DNA of 47,071 nucleotides from Butyricicoccus sp. (lineage in GTDB: Bacteria; Bacillota; Clostridia; Oscillospirales; Butyricicoccaceae). Positions 41,577 to 47,071 of this stretch are shown here, piece by piece. Position 1 is the stretch's first letter; every line of letters begins with the position of its first letter. The translations under genes and the position numbers were made by a program. The DNA is taken from positions 1 through 47,071 of the forward strand of contig JAHHRO010000013.1 in assembly GCA_020025755.1 (NCBI GenBank), in the 5' to 3' direction. The notes under the pieces are model-generated. The model was not told the origin of the DNA, made no database searches, and saw only the letters and a program-made list of their open reading frames with translations.

Positions 41577-42362
41577 TCAGAGATCTTCCTCGTCGTCCTC
41601 ATCGTATTCATCCGATGCATTGACGATATTGAGCTGTATTTTGCCGTCCTTCAGCACAAGGCAGGCATACAGGATATTGGTATCTGTATCCAGACAGAAA
41701 TGGACACCCGATTTTTCGGTAAGTGCAGGATCGACCCCAGCCTGTTCCAATACCGCAGGAACATCCTCGTCACATTCGCTGATGTTATTCACACAGTAGG
41801 AGACCATAAAGAAAATATCCTTGAGGAAAGCGGCGGTATTGTCCGCTGCCTTTTCAAAGGTGATGAAATCATCATTGGTGGAGATGTACATAGGGGGATC
41901 GGCAACGCCGGCTTCCAGATCGCGGCGCAGATAGCCTGCATTCCAGCAGCCTTGATTTTCGCACCAGGTCAGGATATATTCCGGAACGATCGTGTGCCAT
42001 TGCGCGCGCGGCAGCTGACACAGACGATAGATGGCGTGTTGCTTACAGGCTTCCATTGCATCTGCTTCGCTCATTTCTGCAAGCTCTTTGGCGTATTCGT
42101 CGATATCGTCCTCTAAATAATCATAGCTGCTTGCGATCTCATCGGGGGGACAAATGCGGTCAAAGACAGAATTGATGGGGTGCGCACCACAGCGGAGCAT
42201 ATAGTCACGGTGGAATTTTGGGAATGAAATGTTGTACTTTTGCTCAACCTCTGCGATGTCCTCCTCGGCAAAGCCGGTAAAGGGTTCATTGAGTTCTTCA
42301 TCTTCAAATTGATGGAAATAGGTGAGCAGTTCTTCGGTCGTCAAATCATACTTTTTTGCCAT
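41577..42362 (-). CDS. SMI1/KNR4 (SUKH)-like protein
   Basis: This acidic 261-residue protein has a segment near residue 32, EEDIAEVEQKYNISFPKFHRDYMLRCGA, that fits the SUKH/SMI1-KNR4 motif (E..I...E...G..LP..Y...L...G). The C terminus is highly acidic (ASDEYDEDDEEDL). SUKH proteins often neutralise polymorphic toxins, but no toxin gene lies nearby, so an orphan immunity or another adaptor role is equally possible. AGAGGTG precedes the ATG. Its stop touches an IS3 remnant, so the original downstream neighbour has been lost. Confidence 0.6.
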   Translation of the reverse strand: MAKKYDLTTEELLTYFHQFEDEELNEPFTGFAEEDIAEVEQKYNISFPKFHRDYMLRCGAHPINSVFDRICPPDEIASSYDYLEDDIDEYAKELAEMSEADAMEACKQHAIYRLCQLPRAQWHTIVPEYILTWCENQGCWNAGYLRRDLEAGVADPPMYISTNDDFITFEKAADNTAAFLKDIFFMVSYCVNNISECDEDVPAVLEQAGVDPALTEKSGVHFCLDTDTNILYACLVLKDGKIQLNIVNASDEYDEDDEEDL

Positions 42363-42581
42363 CCTGATGCACCTCTCATTATAAAATTATGGGATCTATC
42401 AATAAGATAACATGGGAACAAATGTTTGTCAAGCCGCGCGAAAAAATATCAGCACCTCTGGGAAACAGAATGTGCATAAGAGATAATACCTCTATATTTT
42501 GCATTGCTGCTTTGCGGACATAGGGACGATGTCGCTCTTGCAGATTTTTACAGATATCAAAGATGATCTTATTTGATTCTG

Positions 42582-42590
42582 TGTTATAAT
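42582..42590 (+). promoter_or_regulatory. Extended -10 promoter of the sugar kinase gene
   Basis: TGTTATAAT lies 46 bases before the ATG at 42636. No convincing -35 is seen. Confidence 0.45.
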
Positions 42591-42635
42591 AAAAAATAAA
42601 GGCATAAGGCAATTGAGTAATATGGAGGAAACAGC

Positions 42636-43562
42636 ATGGAGAAGTGGTATGTGGGTGTAGATGGCGGCGGCACAAAGACGGCGTTTGCGATCGCAGGAGC
42701 CGATCATGTACCGGTGTATACCGTAGAATATCCCACCTGCTCCTATCAGTCGATCGGGGTGGAGGCGGCGATGGAGCTTGTTCGGGCAGGGGTGTTGGAC
42801 TGCCTGTCCGCTGTGGGAGTGTCCCTGACAGAGTGCGCAGGGGTGTGCGTGGGCATGCCCTGCTATGGCGAAAACCGTGAAAAGGATGCGGAGATCCTTC
42901 GGAGAGCGAACGAATTGTTTGCAGCGATCCCTGTTTATGTGGTCAATGATGGGGAAGTGGGCTGGGCAGGCTCGCTTGCCTGTCAGGAAGGCATCAATAT
43001 CGTATCTGGTACAGGGTCGATCGCCTTTGGGCGAGGGAAAGATCACGCGTTTGCACGCTGTGGCGGCTGGGTGCAGTTTTTTGGGGATGAAGGCTCGTGC
43101 TATTGGATCGGACGGGAGACCATGAGCCTGTTTTCCAAGGAAGCCGATGGACGCATGCCGCGCGGTGCGCTGTATGATATTGTGCGCGAGGCATTCGGGC
43201 TGGACGATGATTATGAGATCATTGATATCGTACTGAGCGAGCTGGCACCGCACAGAGAGCGCGTTGCATCATTCCAACGGTATGCGCTGCAAGCGGCACA
43301 GGCTGGGGATCAGGCTGTGATCGCGCTCTATGAGAGGGCAGCGGACGAGCTGGCAGGCATGATCCATGCACTGAAACAAAAGCTGCGCTTTTCCTCCGAA
43401 CCGATCACTGTTTCTTATTCAGGCGGCTTGTTCCATGCAGGAGAATTCATTCTGTCGCCTTTGCGTGAAAAGGTCGAGCAGATGGGCGGTGTTTTGCAAA
43501 CACCCAAGGCTTCGGCACTGGAGGGTGCGCTCATGCTGGCGATCGAAAAATTTGGCAGATAG
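42636..43562 (+). CDS. BadF/BadG/BcrA/BcrD-type ATPase, N-acetylglucosamine kinase-like
   Basis: A 308-residue sugar kinase of the ASKHA superfamily. Phosphate 1 motif is VGVDGGGTKTAFAI (residues 6-19), the connect region NDGEVGWAGSLACQEGINIVSGTGSIAFGR carries phosphate 2, and WVQFFGDEGSCYWIGRETM follows as in GlcNAc kinases; VSYSGGLFHAG provides the adenosine motif. It most likely phosphorylates an amino sugar. GGAGG precedes the ATG. Single gene, with a terminator duplicated around hairpin element copy C downstream. Confidence 0.85.
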   Translation: MEKWYVGVDGGGTKTAFAIAGADHVPVYTVEYPTCSYQSIGVEAAMELVRAGVLDCLSAVGVSLTECAGVCVGMPCYGENREKDAEILRRANELFAAIPVYVVNDGEVGWAGSLACQEGINIVSGTGSIAFGRGKDHAFARCGGWVQFFGDEGSCYWIGRETMSLFSKEADGRMPRGALYDIVREAFGLDDDYEIIDIVLSELAPHRERVASFQRYALQAAQAGDQAVIALYERAADELAGMIHALKQKLRFSSEPITVSYSGGLFHAGEFILSPLREKVEQMGGVLQTPKASALEGALMLAIEKFGR

Positions 43563-43564
43563 CA

Positions 43565-43595
43565 AAGCGTCCTGACCGTATGGGTCAGGACGCTT
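43565..43595. terminator. Kinase-gene terminator, left copy of a duplicated hairpin
   Basis: AAGCGTCCTGACC-GTATG-GGTCAGGACGCTT is a perfect 13-bp stem starting two bases after the kinase stop. It has no T tract on the right; GAGACTGTCGAA of the element follows. Identical hairpin at 43809-43839. Confidence 0.85.
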
Positions 43596-43808
43596 GAGAC
43601 TGTCGAAAAACTTCGACAGTCTTTCCATGGGGATCCAATCCCCCTGGATACAGAGCCAGTTCCAGTAGAAACTGGCTCTGATACCCCCGGTTTCGCGCCC
43701 GATGGCGCGGGTCGAGGGCAAAATCCAAGGCACATGTCCTTGGGTTTTGAAAATTTTAAGTCGCTTTGCTCCAATAAAAAACCGCGAAAAGCCTTTTTCT
43801 ACAAGCTG
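43596..43808 (+). mobile_element. Terminator-nested hairpin element, copy C (213 bp)
   Basis: Same orientation and order as copy B: terminal hairpin GACTGTCGAA/TTCGACAGTC, a CCATGGGG/CCCCCTGG hairpin, AGAGCCAGTT/AACTGGCTCT, GCGCC/GGCGC, CCAAGG/CCTTGG, then the AAAATTTTAAGTCGC tail ending CTACAAGCTG. The first two stems differ from copy B by paired changes (G-C to A-T, and T-A to C-G), so structure is conserved. It separates the kinase gene from the convergent 41-aa gene, and its flanking terminators are identical. Confidence 0.85.
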
Positions 43809-43839
43809 AAGCGTCCTGACCGTATGGGTCAGGACGCTT
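43809..43839. terminator. Kinase-gene terminator, right copy
   Basis: Identical to 43565-43595 and followed by GTTTTTATTG, so this copy keeps the functional T tract for rightward transcripts. It also lies just past the stop of the 41-aa minus-strand gene. Confidence 0.85.
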
Positions 43840-43843
43840 GTTT

Positions 43844-43969
43844 TTATTGTTTTTTATGTTTGGTTGTATAAATTTTTTTCACAATGAGGAACACAGCACC
43901 TGCCATAAAAGCAAAGGTTGTCAGGTTGGCGATGATCGCCATTGGGTCGAGTGCAATATAAAGATCCAT
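43844..43969 (-). CDS. 41-residue single-pass membrane microprotein
   Basis: Minus-strand translation gives MDLYIALDPMAIIANLTTFA then FMAGAVFLIVKKIYTTKHKK and Q. One hydrophobic helix (about residues 11-30) is followed by a basic tail, so a membrane-bound N-out, C-in orientation is likely. GGAGG lies seven bases before the ATG, strong support for translation. It is too short to place in a family; it is not a toxin I recognise. It abuts hairpin element copy C. Confidence 0.6.
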   Translation of the reverse strand: MDLYIALDPMAIIANLTTFAFMAGAVFLIVKKIYTTKHKKQ

Positions 43970-44043
43970 GTGGATTCCTCCTTATATGGTTTACTTTGTT
44001 GGATACAGGATAGCACATCTGTCAAGGAGTGTCAATACATGGA

Positions 44044-44088
44044 GACACAAACACACCGAGGTTTCAAAAACCTCGGTGTGTTTGTGTC
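44044..44088. terminator. Long terminator hairpin, same as at the window's right edge
   Basis: A 21-bp stem GACACAAACACACCGAGGTTT/AAACCTCGGTGTGTTTGTGTC around a 3-base loop. Nearly the same hairpin occurs at 46998-47036. It closes the 97-aa gene transcript on the minus strand, downstream of the repeated 3' UTR. Confidence 0.8.
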
Positions 44089-44166
44089 TATTCCAAACTA
44101 ACAGGCAGAAAGAGAAAAGAAACAACCAAACGGGGAGAATCAAAGAGCCTGTCAGAAAGGGAGCAT
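44081..44166 (-). repeat. Repeated 3' UTR, copy 1 (86 bp)
   Basis: The region between the 97-aa stop and the terminator matches 45669-45754 almost base for base (ATTCCAA, GGCAGAAAGAGAAAAGAAAC, AACCAAACGGGGAGAATC, AAAGAGCCTGTCAGAAAGGG). ACAGGC and GCCTGT at its ends could pair. Confidence 0.85.
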
Positions 44167-44169
44167 GAT

Positions 44170-44463
44170 TTATTTTTCCAGCAGAACATTTTCCATACGA
44201 TAAGGAGCAGTTGTGACGAATTCGCAGAAATCGTACGCGGATGTTCTCTTGGTCGTGCTTATCAGCATCAGATCTTCACATGTTTTCAGATCTTTTCCGT
44301 CTGCAACAGCCTTGAGAACTGCTTCACAGGATGCGATCGCATTCTGTGCGTCAGCGAGCATGGTTTGATAATAGGCATCAAGAACTGGAACATCGGGCTT
44401 CTTGATTGCTGTCAGTTTATTGATTGCCTCTTTGCTCAGTTCGGCATACTGCTCAAAGATCAT
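44170..44463 (-). CDS. Short paralogue of the stalk-protein C terminus (97 aa)
   Basis: This protein, starting MIFEQYAELSKEAINKLTAI, aligns with the C-terminal 70 residues of the 339-aa protein at 45755: KPDVPVLDAYYQTM versus KPSYPLFDAYIAKM, and PYRMENVLLEK versus NWMETVLTEK at the very end. It lacks the signal peptide and stalk domains. Its ATG has AAAGGA upstream but stop codons close in-frame just before it, and the gene begins 40 bases after a terminator, leaving little room for a promoter. It may be a truncated paralogue or a small cytosolic relative. Confidence 0.5.
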   Translation of the reverse strand: MIFEQYAELSKEAINKLTAIKKPDVPVLDAYYQTMLADAQNAIASCEAVLKAVADGKDLKTCEDLMLISTTKRTSAYDFCEFVTTAPYRMENVLLEK

Positions 44464-44503
44464 TTGTGTTCCTTTTGCTTGTTACTAAAGTACGAAATGC
44501 AAG

Positions 44504-44535
44504 AACACATCGGGGTCGTATGACCCCGATGTGTT
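44504..44535 (-). terminator. Terminator after the TraX-like gene, with AGACTGTC beside it
   Basis: AACACATCGGGGTC-GTAT-GACCCCGATGTGTT is a perfect 14-bp stem. The base after it begins TAGACTGTCTTG, the same terminal motif that borders the hairpin element elsewhere. Confidence 0.8.
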
Positions 44536-44569
44536 TAGACTGTCTTGCTTTTTGGGGTTATCGTGGAAA

Positions 44570-45475
44570 TCACTGGGGCATGGGATAGATATAGGTATAT
44601 AAGAAATCCGCAAGGATACCAAACAGTACAAGATGTGCTGGATATACCCAATAAATCGCTCTGCTTTTTCGTGGAGAACTTTTTGCATTGCAGTCGTAGT
44701 GCTGGATGAGCCAAAATGTGGCAAGCAATACAAGCACATACACAATACCCTCGAAGCCAATCGGTGAACTATGTAACGCACTACGTAGTGTATTACCCCG
44801 TGATAAATTTTGACAGATTGGCATCAACCAATAGAAAAGACCTAAAGATCCTGCAAGGACAATGATTTGATTCCGTCGCTTTGCGCAAAAATACAATAGA
44901 GTGATCATGGGCAGGGCAATCTGATAATACTCTGCGCTTAACATTGCAGACGCGAGATACAACACAATGAAAATAACGCTAAGTTTTATGACAGACCAAT
45001 ACCGATGTTGCTCTTTGCTTGTGATTTTCTGGATCGCCAAAATGAAAAGCGCACCACAGAACAGACTGATCATAACACTGCTTGGGCTGACTGGACGAAA
45101 CTCATGAATAACATTGGGCAAGTTCTTCAGCGGGAAAATTGACGGATAATCGTGATCAAATGCAAAGTCATAGCAAAATTCTGAAAGGACTGCAAAGATA
45201 CCCAGCCGAAAAACATAGCGAGGTAAGCTGCGAGTTCGTCTGCAGCCGTCTACGAGAAGAAAAGCAAAAATAGGAAATGCCGCTCTGCCTATGCCTTCCA
45301 GAAAATCGAATATACCAGAGGCAACTTCTATATCTACCCCATAGTGAGAATATAAGATGACAAAGGGGTTGAGCGCCGTATTAAAATGGTCGATCAACAT
45401 GGTTATAATGGCAATGATTTGCAATGTGTTTCTTGATACAGAAAACGAAGAACCCCTCTTATCAATATTGCTCAT
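44570..45475 (-). CDS. TraX-family membrane protein
   Basis: A 301-residue polytopic membrane protein with eight or nine hydrophobic helices. The N-terminal SRNTLQIIAIITMLIDHFNTALNPF and FLEGIGRAAFPIFAFLLVDGCRRTRSLPRYVFRLGIFAVLSEFCYDFAF stretches match TraX, named for F-pilin acetylation and related to acyltransferase-3 membrane domains. In Bacillota chromosomes its substrate is unknown; surface acylation is the usual guess. It has no good ribosome site of its own (AAAGACAG) and starts within the stop of an 18-codon leader, suggesting coupling. Confidence 0.82.
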   Translation of the reverse strand: MSNIDKRGSSFSVSRNTLQIIAIITMLIDHFNTALNPFVILYSHYGVDIEVASGIFDFLEGIGRAAFPIFAFLLVDGCRRTRSLPRYVFRLGIFAVLSEFCYDFAFDHDYPSIFPLKNLPNVIHEFRPVSPSSVMISLFCGALFILAIQKITSKEQHRYWSVIKLSVIFIVLYLASAMLSAEYYQIALPMITLLYFCAKRRNQIIVLAGSLGLFYWLMPICQNLSRGNTLRSALHSSPIGFEGIVYVLVLLATFWLIQHYDCNAKSSPRKSRAIYWVYPAHLVLFGILADFLYTYIYPMPQ

Positions 45476-45528
45476 TGATACTGTCTTTCGAACATAGTGC
45501 TTAGGATCTTTTTGAATGGATGTTTCAT
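45472..45528 (-). CDS. 18-residue leader peptide coupled to the TraX-like gene
   Basis: MKHPFKKILSTMFERQYQ is preceded by AAGGAGG at ideal spacing, while the TraX-like ATG (45475) has only a poor site. Leader stop and TraX start overlap as ATGA. The leader likely delivers ribosomes to the TraX start. No run of one amino acid is present that would suggest classical attenuation. Confidence 0.5.
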   Translation of the reverse strand: MKHPFKKILSTMFERQYQ

Positions 45529-45607
45529 AACAACGTCCTCCTTAAATTTGAAATGTCGAATTTTTCTGGTTCTTCGTTGATTTTGTCTCTTCGAATAATA
45601 TATGTGT

Positions 45608-45636
45608 ATATTAGCATGTGAAGACTCAACTTGCAA
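45608..45636 (-). promoter_or_regulatory. Promoter of the leader-TraX unit
   Basis: Minus-strand TTGCAA and TAATAT are separated by 17 bases. The start would fall near 45600, about 70 bases before the leader ATG. Confidence 0.55.
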
Positions 45637-45668
45637 TACCGCAGCAGAAAATTGATGTATAAGGTGCA

Positions 45669-45754
45669 TTTGTGTCTATTCCAAGTGGGCAGGCAGAAAG
45701 AGAAAAGAAACAACCAAACGGGGAGAATCAAAGAGCCTGTCAGAAAGGGAGCAT
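45669..45754 (-). repeat. Repeated 3' UTR, copy 2 (86 bp)
   Basis: Nearly identical to 44081-44166, directly downstream of the 339-aa gene stop. Unlike copies 1 and 3, it is not followed by the CACACCGAGG terminator hairpin; sequence diverges right after TTTGTGTC. Confidence 0.85.
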
Positions 45755-46774
45755 TTAATATTTTTCGGTTAGAACGGTTTCCATCCAGTTCACATTGACG
45801 GTAACAGAACCCATCGTATCCTCCAACTTTGTCAAAGCACCGCCAACATTCGCGCCGCTTTCGGCAGCCTGCTTGACAGCTTCAAAGGCTTCCTTGGCTG
45901 CTGGCAGCTTTTCCTGCATCTTTGCAATATAGGCATCAAAGAGTGGGTAAGAGGGCTTTGCTGTATTTTCGAGCACCTTGAAGCTTTCTTCCATCAGCGG
46001 TAGGACTTGTTTTACCTGCTCAGCTGTCAAGCCGCCCTGACGAATGATTTCAAAGATATCATCGACTTCGCCGCCAGACATCTGCCAAGATTTTTTCAGG
46101 AATTCAGGAATCTTTCCAGCCTTTTCGAGTGCCTTATAGGAGTAGCTTTCTCTCAGCGTATCCATATATTTCTGGCATTCAGCGATCTGCTCATCGGTCA
46201 TCTTGGTGCGCATGAAAATCGCTGCACCCTGCTGCTTTTCGATTTCCTGCTGGAATGTGACGGTCATACCGGACAGTTCAGCGATGTTGCGTACTGGCAG
46301 ATAGGTCATATTGTTATAGCTCAGCGGATACACTGGCTCACCCTTTGCATTCTTGAACGCCTGCTCTTTTCCATCTACAACGACCTTGATATCGGGGCAA
46401 AGCTGAACAGTCATGCCTTCAGTACGATATTTTTCGCGCGTAGTGTGATCAATTTCGTACTCTGTTTGGTCTCGATATACTTTTTCTGTTGTGCCGCTGA
46501 GTGTTACAGTTTGTGTGGCATTGTCCCACGCAATATTTTTTCCCATCCACTCTCCAGCGGTACGGATCGGGATATAAGTGCTTCCATTATAAACAACATA
46601 ACTTGTTTGTTTGCCCTCTGGTGTCCAGCAGAACGCTTCATGTCCTTCCACAAAAACAGGACTGCTAAAAATCTTTGCTGTTACATCCTGCGGTGCTGCA
46701 AATGCGTACATGCCAGTGGTGAGAACTGCACCGGTCAGTGCGGTCAGTGTGATCTTTTTCAAATAGTTTTTCAC
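45755..46774 (-). CDS. Secreted protein with copper-amine-oxidase-N stalk domains
   Basis: A 339-residue exported protein with signal peptide MKNYLKKITLTALTGAVLTT...AFAA (cleavage near residue 27) and two stalk-type Cu_amine_oxidN repeats: TSYVVYNGSTYIPIRTAGEWMGKNIAWDNATQTVTLSG and YPLSYNNMTYLPVRNIAELSGMTVTFQ. A helical C-terminal region of about 150 residues follows. Such proteins are surface-associated, and the stalk domain has no oxidase activity. Translation starts with GTG (46774) behind AGGAGG. It has a consensus promoter, and its last 70 residues are paralogous to the 97-aa protein at 44170. Confidence 0.85.
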   Translation of the reverse strand: MKNYLKKITLTALTGAVLTTGMYAFAAPQDVTAKIFSSPVFVEGHEAFCWTPEGKQTSYVVYNGSTYIPIRTAGEWMGKNIAWDNATQTVTLSGTTEKVYRDQTEYEIDHTTREKYRTEGMTVQLCPDIKVVVDGKEQAFKNAKGEPVYPLSYNNMTYLPVRNIAELSGMTVTFQQEIEKQQGAAIFMRTKMTDEQIAECQKYMDTLRESYSYKALEKAGKIPEFLKKSWQMSGGEVDDIFEIIRQGGLTAEQVKQVLPLMEESFKVLENTAKPSYPLFDAYIAKMQEKLPAAKEAFEAVKQAAESGANVGGALTKLEDTMGSVTVNVNWMETVLTEKY

Positions 46775-46857
46775 GGGATTTCCTCCTATGCTGCTTTTAC
46801 GAGCGAGAATGAAATTTCTGTTTGGTGGATGGTGTATTATGCAATATCCATAATGTC

Positions 46858-46873
46858 GGATTCTATCGAATCC
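46858..46873. promoter_or_regulatory. Perfect palindrome in the 5' leader of the stalk-protein gene
   Basis: GGATTC-TATC-GAATCC lies about 24 bases downstream of the -10 at 46897 on the minus strand, in the untranslated leader. It may be a leader hairpin or operator. Confidence 0.4.
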
Positions 46874-46896
46874 TGTCTTTGGAATAATTCACCTGT

Positions 46897-46925
46897 ATTA
46901 TAGTCCTTATTCATATATCTGTCAA
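46897..46925 (-). promoter_or_regulatory. Consensus sigma-A promoter of the stalk-protein gene
   Basis: TTGACA-17 bases-TATAAT on the minus strand, an exact match to both hexamers with ideal spacing. It gives a leader of about 115 bases before the GTG start. Predicts very strong constitutive expression. Confidence 0.8.
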
Positions 46926-46997
46926 TCCAAATTTGAGATGATTTATTATTTCTAATAGCTGGATAAAAAGTCTATATTTCATTACATACAAAAAAAT

Positions 46998-47036
46998 ACA
47001 AACACACCGAGGTTTTAAAAACCTCGGTGTGTTTGT
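46998..47036. terminator. Terminator hairpin repeated from 44044-44088
   Basis: ACAAACACACCGAGGTTTT and AAAACCTCGGTGTGTTTGT pair in a very long stem. It marks the end of a further minus-strand paralogous gene lying beyond the window. Confidence 0.8.
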
Positions 47037-47071
47037 GTCTATTCCAAACTAACAGGCAGAAAGAGAAAAGA
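47032..47071 (-). repeat. Repeated 3' UTR, copy 3 (cut by window end)
   Basis: TTTGTGTCTATTCCAAACTA and ACAGGCAGAAAGAGAAAAGA are identical to copy 1 at 44081. A third gene with this 3' end is expected immediately to the right. Confidence 0.85.

Noticed and set aside
44044..47071. Repeated hairpins and 86-bp repeats considered as a CRISPR array
   Set aside because: Only three copies, 1.3-1.6 kb apart with genes between, and no regular short spacers or cas genes.

Overview
The window reads as the chromosome of a Gram-positive anaerobe of the class Clostridia, probably Oscillospirales (Butyricicoccus- or Agathobaculum-like). This rests on strong AGGAGG-type ribosome binding sites, class III fructose-1,6-bisphosphatase, copper-amine-oxidase-N stalk proteins, CpXC and DUF1385 proteins, an OmpR two-component pair beside a lipoprotein, and degenerate IS relics. 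The genus is inference.

Layout. 0-3.3 kb: pepD peptidase, then a convergent nitroreductase-cobB operon. 3.3-4.1 kb: a decayed IS. 4.2-10.5 kb: a cobalamin riboswitch with its terminator in front of a six-gene operon encoding a Nik/Dpp-type binding protein, two permeases, two ATPases and a SAM methyltransferase, best read as B12-repressed cobalt or corrinoid-precursor uptake. 10.6-13.4 kb: an MBOAT/DHHW O-acetylation pair and tRNA-Leu(UAG). 13.5-13.9 kb: a second, internally deleted copy of the IS. 14-19.6 kb: a HutC-type GntR regulator divergent from a sodium:solute symporter, MBL hydrolase, split CehA/McbA-like hydrolase and MgtC operon. 20-23.7 kb: DUF2238 protein, a 62-aa protein, fbp, and a resolvase-derived HTH protein. 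23.9-33.7 kb: lipoprotein, response regulator, histidine kinase, DUF1385, prmC, recA, recX, two small membrane proteins, rimO, pgsA. 33.9-43.6 kb: housekeeping and accessory genes (ABC-F, CpXC, ArsP_2-like exporter, DEAD-box helicase, NAGPA-domain protein, SUKH protein, sugar kinase). 43.8-47 kb: small and secreted proteins, a TraX-like membrane protein and a repeated 3' UTR.

The most unusual structure is a family of noncoding elements of 213-214 bp (three complete copies at 1.6, 19.7 and 43.6 kb, a truncated copy at 1.85 kb and the end of another at base 1). Each complete copy is a chain of five hairpins with short imperfect terminal inverted repeats. Each lies between convergent genes and is bracketed by two copies of that locus's own Rho-independent terminator hairpin, 25 to 31 bp long and different in sequence at each locus. 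The simplest reading is a terminator-targeting MITE-like element whose insertion duplicates the whole terminator stem-loop. Two other terminators are followed by the element's terminal AGACTGTC motif alone, possible scars.

A second structural inference: the two IS relics are inverted relative to each other and share a perfect 25-bp outer flank. This fits inversion of the whole 4.1-13.5 kb segment (B12 operon, O-acetylation pair, tRNA-Leu) by recombination between the IS copies, splitting one 25-bp target duplication.
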